This document shows, one piece after another, positions 42,952 through 48,941 of a stretch of 48,941 nt of DNA. Position 1 is the stretch's first letter; the number at the start of each line of letters is the position of its first letter. Where the stretch lies: NCBI GenBank assembly GCA_022797215.1, contig JAAWKD010000015.1, positions 1 to 48,941 of the forward strand, in the 5' to 3' direction. Below the pieces are notes generated by a model. The model ran no database searches, was not told the DNA's origin, and saw only the letters and a program-made list of their open reading frames with translations. This DNA is from Clostridia bacterium. GTDB lineage: Bacteria; Bacillota; Clostridia; TANB77; CAG-508. Made by a program: the position numbers and the translations under genes.

Positions 42952-43377
42952 TTAGATTTGTTCATCATCCATTACCCAACCTTTAATAGTATAATCCTTA
43001 ACTATCTGATTAGCCCATTTTCTAAACTGAATTGCTTTTTCATTATCTACTTTAAATCCAATTGCAATTATCATTTGCAAATTATAATGAGCAATATTTC
43101 TTGAAACTTCCCTATTTCCTTCTTTTTGAACTATTCGAAAATTTCGAATAGTTGAATCTTCAGTTAACTCTTTATCTTCATATATTTTCTTTATATGATA
43201 ATTTATGGTATTTAATTCGATACCATAAACAGTAGCCAACATCTTTTGTGTTAGCCAAATATTCTCATCTTCATATCTAACTTCTATTGCCTCTGGATTG
43301 TCTCCAGTTGCTGCTATATATGTTAAGTATTCAGCTGCACTCGAACGAATAAGACTATCTTCCTTGTTTTTCTTCAA
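42952..43377 (-). pseudogene. Truncated RhuM-family protein
   Basis: 141 aa covering only the N-terminal domain of the ~330-aa RhuM (virulence protein) family: AIEVRYEDENIWLTQKMLATVYGIELNTINYHIKKIYEDKEL, SRNIAHYNLQMIIAIGF and FRKWANQIVKDYTIKGWVMDDEQ. In intact proteins the sequence continues past MDDE(R/K) into the C-terminal half; here a stop follows at once and no continuation is visible. RhuM genes often travel with mobile and defence elements. It may be non-functional. Confidence 0.8.
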
Positions 43378-43587
43378 ATAAATCTCTCCAACCTATATCT
43401 TTTCACCTTAAGAACTATTGTTTGTATTTTATAACATAAAAATTGATATGTCAACAATTTTAGTAAAATTTATCCAACATATTTTCTATGTGAATTTTCT
43501 ACATTATTTTGACATACCATAAATTTTTAGCAATCTGACATAGTCATACCGACATCTTACCTTCACCTTTGTAGATATCAATTTTCT

Positions 43588-44346
43588 TTACTGTTTTTCA
43601 ACAACCTCTATTGTTTTTAATTCTAATTCATTTATTGGTACATTTAGGTCTTTATATTGTACTTTTATCTTTTTTTCTCTTTCTAAATTTCCTACTATTT
43701 TTGTTTCATTATCAATGTTAAATTTTAATACAAATGGTAATTTATATTCCTTATCAGAAATATCATATTTTATATATACTTCATTGGAAATATCATAATA
43801 TTCTCCAACTGTTATTGTTCCTGTTTTTGCATTACTTATAGTTTTTCTTTTTAAATTGTTATAGTCTTTTTCTTTTAAAACAATAATTGGATTATCTTTT
43901 GTATCAAAGTCATCATCTCCTGTAGAATACTTTTTTAAATCGCCAGTACAAAATATCAAATCGCCATCTTGAATATAACTTGTATCATATTTTTCAGATG
44001 TGTAATAATCTATACATTCTTGTTTTCTATTATCAATATTTGCTCTAGTATATTCTTTCATTTCAAATCCATACTCTCCAAAATGCTGTCCATTAAATAT
44101 ATAAATATATTCATTATGACTAGATTCCACTATTCCTTGAATTTTAGTATTTGAAATAGTTTCTATTACTTCTTTCTGAATAAGTGTACCTTGCATTACA
44201 TTTATTACATTTCCATTTTCATCATATATCTTTGAATAACTTTCTAAATCTTCTCTATCATTTGATTCATTATTAACAGATAATACAACTCCTAATACCA
44301 GTCCTAACATAACACAAATTATAATAACAATAACTTTTTTATTCAT
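43588..44346 (-). CDS. N-anchored extracytoplasmic protein of unknown function
   Basis: 252 aa. A membrane helix (VIVIIICVMLGLVLGVVLSV) is followed by a hydrophilic, beta-rich domain (QGTLIQKEVIETISNTKIQGIVE, GTITVGEYYDISNEVYIKYDI) ending in Lys/Glu-rich strands. No family recognised. The 210-bp gap upstream of the RhuM fragment holds nothing I can support. Confidence 0.6.
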   Translation of the reverse strand: MNKKVIVIIICVMLGLVLGVVLSVNNESNDREDLESYSKIYDENGNVINVMQGTLIQKEVIETISNTKIQGIVESSHNEYIYIFNGQHFGEYGFEMKEYTRANIDNRKQECIDYYTSEKYDTSYIQDGDLIFCTGDLKKYSTGDDDFDTKDNPIIVLKEKDYNNLKRKTISNAKTGTITVGEYYDISNEVYIKYDISDKEYKLPFVLKFNIDNETKIVGNLEREKKIKVQYKDLNVPINELELKTIEVVEKQ

Positions 44347-44369
44347 AAGTTAATTTTCCTTTCAAATCA

Positions 44370-44831
44370 CTATAGATATTTCTCTTTATTTTTTATAAAC
44401 TCAACTAACTCTTTTGACATTTTCTCTTTTATAAGTATGTATCCTTGACTTTTTCCTATCATTAAATACATATTATCTTTAGTTTCTATTATTTTATGTA
44501 GCATTTTATATTCAACTTTTGCTTCCCCATATTCTGTTTTCTCTTCAAAATAATCTTCATAAAATGCAAACTCTGATTCCATATTTTGAATAGCTTTGTT
44601 TGAATTAAATTCTTTTTTTCTTTCCACTTCTGCAAAAATATAGAAGAATGTTGGAAATAATATCACTACTAACAGACAAATAAGGTTTCTCCATAATATT
44701 GATGCTAATAAAAAAGAGAGTTCTAAGATTAAAATTGAAATTCTTAAGTGTTGTGCCTTTAATACAGCTTTATAAAACTTCTTATATTGCTCCTCTGTAC
44801 ACTTTGTTTTTGTTTTGAATAATGGTTCCAT
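44370..44831 (-). CDS. YcxB-like membrane protein
   Basis: 153 aa. Two adjacent helices (ISILILELSFLLASILW and LICLLVVILFPTFFYIF) are followed by a cytosolic beta domain (EFAFYEDYFEEKTEYGEAKVEYKMLHKIIETKDNMYLMI...AYILI-type end). This is the YcxB layout and motif order. Function unknown. It follows the thioesterase gene by 34 bp. Confidence 0.72.
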   Translation of the reverse strand: MEPLFKTKTKCTEEQYKKFYKAVLKAQHLRISILILELSFLLASILWRNLICLLVVILFPTFFYIFAEVERKKEFNSNKAIQNMESEFAFYEDYFEEKTEYGEAKVEYKMLHKIIETKDNMYLMIGKSQGYILIKEKMSKELVEFIKNKEKYL

Positions 44832-44865
44832 AATTTCTTCCTCCTTTTCTACTTACTAAGTTGTA

Positions 44866-45603
44866 TTACAGTTCCTTCAATTTAATTCTTGCTCTTACTA
44901 ATTCGGTTTCTTCAAATTTTATTAAAAAATCTATTTTATCTTCATAATCTTTTCTATAAATATCTAATAACTGACCTTCCTTACTTTCATTTATATAGTT
45001 AATTTCAAAATCAGTAATTATATTATTATTAAGAATTTCTGAATTTATCATATTCATTATAAATCTTACATAACTAACATTATTGGTGTGTTTTGAGTAA
45101 TCTGTATCACTATAGTAAACTTCTCTTGTTCCTACAATATTTTCTTGTCTAAAATCATTATTAAGTTTTTCAAAATCTTCTTCTAATATTGGTTTTTTTA
45201 TTTCTAAATCCAATGGAAATCTTATTGTTTCTATTTTTCTTATTTTCCTTGATGTTAAATCAAGAGGACAACTTTCCTGTTTTGCTACAAACAAAATACT
45301 TCCAGTCTCATCTTCTACTTTAGTATTATTTTGTACTCTTATTTTAGATTTATTAGTAATAAAAGATGTGGCTTGTATGTTTTGCTTCCATATTGGATAT
45401 TTTTCAAAATGTATCTTTAATTTTGTTAGTACCCATACTGCGTTATTTTCATCTTTTATTCTTCTATTATCTGTTTCAAGATATTCAAACAATTCTGTTA
45501 CCATATCTTGTATAATTGTTGCACATCCTAACAAACTCAAATTTAGATTACTATCAACAGTTGTATAACCTACTTTATATTCATTCTTATATTCGTTTTT
45601 CAT
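44866..45603 (-). CDS. Acyl-ACP thioesterase (FatA/FatB-like)
   Basis: 245 aa double hotdog. The first hotdog includes VWVLTKLKIHFEKYPIWKQNI; the second carries YYSDTDYSKHTNNVSYVRFIMN, matching the S-D-x-D-x-N-x-H-x-N-N-x-x-Y signature. It hydrolyses acyl-ACP to free fatty acid, ending chain elongation. Bacterial members are common in anaerobic Firmicutes. No fatty-acid synthesis genes lie nearby. Confidence 0.87.
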   Translation of the reverse strand: MKNEYKNEYKVGYTTVDSNLNLSLLGCATIIQDMVTELFEYLETDNRRIKDENNAVWVLTKLKIHFEKYPIWKQNIQATSFITNKSKIRVQNNTKVEDETGSILFVAKQESCPLDLTSRKIRKIETIRFPLDLEIKKPILEEDFEKLNNDFRQENIVGTREVYYSDTDYSKHTNNVSYVRFIMNMINSEILNNNIITDFEINYINESKEGQLLDIYRKDYEDKIDFLIKFEETELVRARIKLKEL

Positions 45604-45691
45604 CTTTTTACTCTCTCCTACTAATTCCTATGTTCAAATTATATCATAAAAGACAAGTAATTTTCAACTGAATTACTTGCCCTACTTATTA

Positions 45692-46198
45692 CTATTTACT
45701 CATTTCTTTTTCAAATTCAAACATTCCATTATCTTCTATATATATATCTTCTGGCATATTTGGATCTGGATGTTTTTCATTATAATACTCTACAATTTTA
45801 AATTTTAATTTATTTACATAAAAGTGAATATTTCTTTTATCAAAATATGGAGTACAAGTTTTCCATATTTTAGTTTTTGAATAAATATTTTCAATTTCTT
45901 TCCATATTACTTGTCCTATACCTTTACTTTGAATACCAACTCCAACAAATAGAAAATCTAAATGATTAATATTATCATCATTTATTTCTACAATAACACC
46001 TCCAAGAATTTCATTATTATCATCTATCATTTCATAAGAATGACACTTTGGGTTATTTAAAGATTTATCAATATCTTTCTCTGGTAATACTTGTGATTCA
46101 TCTTTGCCATATATAGTTTCATAGCCGAATTGAAATGATTCTTGCATATATTTTTTAAATATTCCTATGTCTTCATTTCTTAATTTAATTAATTGCAT
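45692..46198 (-). CDS. GNAT-family N-acetyltransferase
   Basis: 168 aa from ATG 46198 (GAGG 5 nt upstream); an ATG at 46216 directly abuts the preceding stop and has no such site. GNAT landmarks are NEILGGVIVEINDDNINHLDFLFVG, QSKGIGQVIWKEIENIY (acetyl-CoA loop) and the late strand FYVNKLKFKIVEYYNEKHP. The substrate is unknown. It lies 18 bp after the C39-like peptidase, probably co-transcribed. Confidence 0.85.
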   Translation of the reverse strand: MQLIKLRNEDIGIFKKYMQESFQFGYETIYGKDESQVLPEKDIDKSLNNPKCHSYEMIDDNNEILGGVIVEINDDNINHLDFLFVGVGIQSKGIGQVIWKEIENIYSKTKIWKTCTPYFDKRNIHFYVNKLKFKIVEYYNEKHPDPNMPEDIYIEDNGMFEFEKEMSK

Positions 46199-46216
46199 AA
46201 AAACCTCACTTTCCAT

Positions 46217-47155
46217 TCATCTATTTTCTATATTTCCTTGTAATTCTGTTATATCATATATTTCTATTCCTACAACTTGCCTTCCAAGTGAATCAAAACT
46301 CCTCTCTAATTTTCCCTTTTCAACTTTAATATTCCCTTTCTCTTGTAAAGGGTCATTTACATAGTAGTATTCTTGATCCACACCTGTTACAACTATGGTA
46401 TGACTATTTTTAGGATAAGTATAGGTATATTTTTTATCATAACTTCTCCATGTCCACATTTCTCCAACTGGCTCATAATTTGTTGTAGCCCATATAACAA
46501 GTGGTAGTTTATTGGCTACTTGATATTCTAAAGTTTTTTTATCATCACTTCCATAAACATTATAATTTATTTTTTCTTCTGTTTTATCATATAATACTTT
46601 TTCAATAGTTAATTTAATACCAGGCTCAAATACCCCAAATCCCATCGTTTCACTTCTTGGGTCTCCTGCATAAGTGATTCTTGGATCCGGTCCATATCTA
46701 TCACCATCTTTTGAATAAATAACATTTTTCTTTAAATATCTATTTATGAATTCATCTACTTTTATGTCAATTCCATAACTTTGCAATAACATAACAGCAC
46801 TTACTGATTCACAGCCATTGGGATAATTGGGATTTTGCTTAATAAAAGGAACTTTTTTCTTCGCTTTATTATTTTCTTGATAAGATATTCTATCTAAATT
46901 TGAGGCTATATATTTTGCTTTTTCTTCATATTCAACAGTTGAGCCTATTTCTTTTTTTAATAGCTCATAATTATTTACTAGTGCTAATTGTTCTTGATAA
47001 TAATCGCCTTGTGTTACTGGCATAATAGAGTGTCTCAAGTTATTTTTTTCTTTCATATAAAATATACACCATGCTACATTTGAAAAGAGTACAATGGTTA
47101 CTAATATTACACAGACTACTATCATTATTTTTTTAGATGTATCTTTACTTTTCAT
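46217..47155 (-). CDS. Membrane-anchored C39-like cysteine peptidase
   Basis: 312 aa from ATG 47155 (GGAGG 5 nt upstream), ten codons inside a longer frame. An N-terminal helix (IMIVVCVILVTIVLFSNVAWC) is followed, at ~105-295, by the Peptidase_C39_2 domain: VPFIKQNPNYPNGCESVSAVMLLQ (nucleophile Cys in N-G-C-E-S), NSHTIVVTGVDQEYYYVNDPLQ (His and Asp). Extracellular papain-fold peptidase or amidase; the target is unknown, and bacteriocin processing is unlikely because no ABC transporter is attached. Confidence 0.85.
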   Translation of the reverse strand: MKSKDTSKKIMIVVCVILVTIVLFSNVAWCIFYMKEKNNLRHSIMPVTQGDYYQEQLALVNNYELLKKEIGSTVEYEEKAKYIASNLDRISYQENNKAKKKVPFIKQNPNYPNGCESVSAVMLLQSYGIDIKVDEFINRYLKKNVIYSKDGDRYGPDPRITYAGDPRSETMGFGVFEPGIKLTIEKVLYDKTEEKINYNVYGSDDKKTLEYQVANKLPLVIWATTNYEPVGEMWTWRSYDKKYTYTYPKNSHTIVVTGVDQEYYYVNDPLQEKGNIKVEKGKLERSFDSLGRQVVGIEIYDITELQGNIENR

Positions 47156-47293
47156 ATTGTCCTCCAGTTTGCAAATTATTTTCACTTGATTATATCACAA
47201 GGTATAATACAAAATTATTAAGGTTCTATTAATTTTCAAACTCTAAATTTGTCACTTAGATTACTAATCTCTTGGATAACTGTTTATTACAAT

Positions 47294-47842
47294 TTATTCA
47301 ATTATTTTGTTTTCATCTATTGATAACACATTTCCACTTTCATCATAATATGTTGTTCTTACAACTTCATAATTATATCCATACTTATTGTTTATGGGGT
47401 CAAATCCTCCTCTACCATAATATTCTTCTATTTTCTTTTGATTTCCAACTACTATTAGATTTTTATAATCATAGTAATATACATATGTTTTTAAGAATCC
47501 ATTTACATATGCAACATATTTTTTTCCATCTCTTTTGACTATATATTCAGGCATATATCCAAATACTATACCAAGATAGACTATTGGACTTGATAGTAAT
47601 AATATAATAATAAATATAAGTATTGAACTAATTTTTATAACTTTTCTTTTTATTTTCAAAAGTAGTTGCATTGTTCCAATAATAAAACCTAATATAATTA
47701 GTATTGCAAACATTACATATATCCATTGTCTAAACATTAGATTAAAGAAATGTAATATAAAGAATAGCATAGTTATTATTAACAAGCAAATAATTGTATC
47801 TAATATAATAATTCTGGGAATGTATCTTTTTATTTTTTCCAT
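47294..47842 (-). CDS. Membrane protein of unknown function
   Basis: 182 aa. Three hydrophobic helices in the first ~105 residues (IIILDTIICLLIITMLFFIL, IYVMFAILIILGFIIGTM, ISSILIFIIILLLSSPIVYLG) are followed by a soluble Tyr-rich C-terminal domain (GFLKTYVYYYDYKNLIVVGNQK). No family recognised. It starts 15 bp after a stop codon of the fragment at 47858. Confidence 0.6.
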   Translation of the reverse strand: MEKIKRYIPRIIILDTIICLLIITMLFFILHFFNLMFRQWIYVMFAILIILGFIIGTMQLLLKIKRKVIKISSILIFIIILLLSSPIVYLGIVFGYMPEYIVKRDGKKYVAYVNGFLKTYVYYYDYKNLIVVGNQKKIEEYYGRGGFDPINNKYGYNYEVVRTTYYDESGNVLSIDENKIIE

Positions 47843-47857
47843 TCATTTTATACCTTT

Positions 47858-47974
47858 CTAAGCAATTCTACCTTTTTGTATTTTACACTTTATACTTCTT
47901 AAAACATATAATATTAAAAATACTAAAGGCATTATTAAAAGAAATCTTACTCCATACCATGATAGTAAAAATAC
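47858..47974 (-). pseudogene. Possible 3' remnant of a membrane-protein gene
   Basis: A 38-codon open frame without a plausible start encodes a strongly hydrophobic stretch (WYGVRFLLIMPLVFLILYVL) ending in a basic tail. It resembles the C-terminal helix of a lost membrane protein. The ~245 bp upstream (47975-48221) hold no gene. Confidence 0.35.
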
Positions 47975-48178
47975 TTAAAAATATTGACAACTCTTTTTTC
48001 ATAAAGTTCTCCATTGTACTTAAAGCTTAGAATAGATTACTTTTTGATTGCATTATGATAATAACATAGTTTCTAATAAACAACAATTAAGATTTCATTA
48101 AATATTACTTATTTATTCCTCTATATTTCATTTCCTCTGCTTCTTGCTAATCTAAAAAAATTACAATTATAATATAAA

Positions 48179-48212
48179 AACAGACAATTAGCCAATCAAC
48201 TAATTATCTGTT
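48179..48212 (-). terminator. Terminator of the 48222 gene
   Basis: AACAGACAATTAG pairs with CTAATTATCTGTT (one mismatch) around an 8-nt loop, about 10 bp past the stop codon. Confidence 0.65.
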
Positions 48213-48221
48213 CACTTCATT

Positions 48222-48896
48222 TTATAAATCTTCGGTCAATTCATATTGGTTAATATCAGGTTCTACAAAGATTTCATCTTGTACTGTACCAAATTCATAC
48301 TCTATTTCCGAGCCAATCGTTCCAAAATTTATTTTTAAAACTAGCCCTGTGTCTTTTTCAATATAGACTTCTGAAGTACCATAAGCAGCATCTAGCCAAT
48401 TACCGCTTCTAAAGTTTCCTATTCTATAGCATTGTTTTCCCTTATATTCTGCACTTTCTACCTTTGAACCTATGCAAGAACATATTAATTGCATATTAGA
48501 TTGTCCACCAAAATAGTCATACAAATTCATCATCATAATAACATGAGAATCTAAACTTGCTTTTTTAGTGTCCTCTGCTTCCCAAAATGTGTGTTTTTCT
48601 TTTCCATTATCATATGTTGATATTTTGGCATTTGTTTTTCCCTTTTCAACTCTTTCCATTACAAATAACTTTTTATCGTTTTTTTGATAAGAATTGTAGA
48701 TCATTACAATTCCATTATCTTCATTTGATACAGATTTGATATGATAATTTGTGCTATAAATATATTGACTAACATTTCTTTGTAATTCTTTTATGATAAT
48801 AAGTTTTCTAATTGTATTTATCACAAATAACATAAAAATTATAAATACAACTATAAGAATAATTTTTAAAATTTTCTTCATTTTTTCCTTATTCAT
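48222..48896 (-). CDS. Membrane-anchored extracytoplasmic protein, paralogue of 4057-4755
   Basis: 224 aa from ATG 48896 (AAGGAG 9 nt upstream; the ATG at 48905 overlaps that site). One N-terminal helix (IILIVVFIIFMLFVINTIRK), then a domain sharing with the 4.1 kb gene YHIKSVS, NMQLI, YKGKQCYRIGN, EVYIEKDTGLVLKINFG and EYEFGTVQDEIFVEPDI. The shared segments run throughout, so the two arose by duplication. Function unknown; LolA-like folds are a guess. The copies lie about 44 kb apart, so this is a dispersed family. Confidence 0.75.
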   Translation of the reverse strand: MNKEKMKKILKIILIVVFIIFMLFVINTIRKLIIIKELQRNVSQYIYSTNYHIKSVSNEDNGIVMIYNSYQKNDKKLFVMERVEKGKTNAKISTYDNGKEKHTFWEAEDTKKASLDSHVIMMMNLYDYFGGQSNMQLICSCIGSKVESAEYKGKQCYRIGNFRSGNWLDAAYGTSEVYIEKDTGLVLKINFGTIGSEIEYEFGTVQDEIFVEPDINQYELTEDL

Positions 48897-48941
48897 ATTT
48901 ACCATCTCCTTATCTTCTGTGCAACCTAGCTATCATAAGCA

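Noticed and set aside
47858..47974. Complete small membrane protein
   Set aside because: No start codon with a ribosome binding site, and a stop directly precedes the hydrophobic stretch; kept only as a low-confidence remnant.

Overview
The window reads as chromosomal DNA from a low-G+C (roughly 30% by eye), spore-forming, Gram-positive member of the Clostridia, probably an uncultured gut lineage. The main evidence is a complete spoIIIAA-spoIIIAH operon (21.5-27.1 kb), clostridial-type housekeeping genes (tmk, metG, glmM, argS, pfkA, yebC), strong AGGAGG-type ribosome binding sites and AT-rich sigma-A promoters. Nearly every gene is on the minus strand; only a broken patatin gene and a tetR gene are on plus.

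Layout. 0-4 kb is a mobile-element edge: the 5' end of a group II intron, a ribbon-helix-helix protein next to an inverted-repeat region, a DUF6809-like protein, a peroxiredoxin cut off just before its catalytic Cys, a frameshifted patatin, and a decayed IS256-family element sitting inside the terminator shared by two convergent genes. 4-10.2 kb is an MMPL exporter operon (MMPL, secreted heptad-repeat partner, HdeD-like protein) divergent from a TetR repressor, with three matching operator palindromes. 10.2-13.1 kb is an accessory island with two type III toxin-antitoxin modules (ToxN/AbiQ-family toxins, each preceded by a promoter, an array of about three 36-39 nt repeats and a terminator hairpin). 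They flank a DUF4163/DUF3298 protein and an isolated gene of much higher G+C. 13.1-20.4 kb is core metabolism and translation: glmM, a small membrane protein, metG, tmk; then pfkA and argS. 20.8-27.1 kb holds a two-OB-fold SSB-like protein and the spoIIIA operon, whose intergenic gaps carry two related hairpin repeats. 27.2-34.4 kb holds a small unknown gene, yebC, and a pair encoding a membrane-anchored cohesin protein and a 1608-residue dockerin-bearing protein with NPCBM, transglutaminase-like, discoidin and six Ig-like domains. 34.6-41.3 kb carries small regulators and accessory genes, including a frameshifted ZIP metal transporter flanked by gene remnants and a WYL-regulated GyrI-like/GNAT-YoaP operon with two TGACA-N6-TGTCA-type sites. 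41.4-48.9 kb is a run of small minus-strand genes, many of unknown function; its last gene is a paralogue of the gene at 4.1-4.8 kb.

The points most worth following up are: (1) three independent +1 frame breaks, each at an in-frame CGG codon where skipping the C restores the frame, in genes where CGG is otherwise almost unused; (2) the tandem pair of type III toxin-antitoxin loci with unrelated RNA repeats; (3) the adjacent cohesin/dockerin pair built around a transglutaminase-like protein rather than a glycoside hydrolase. No rRNA, tRNA or CRISPR array was seen.
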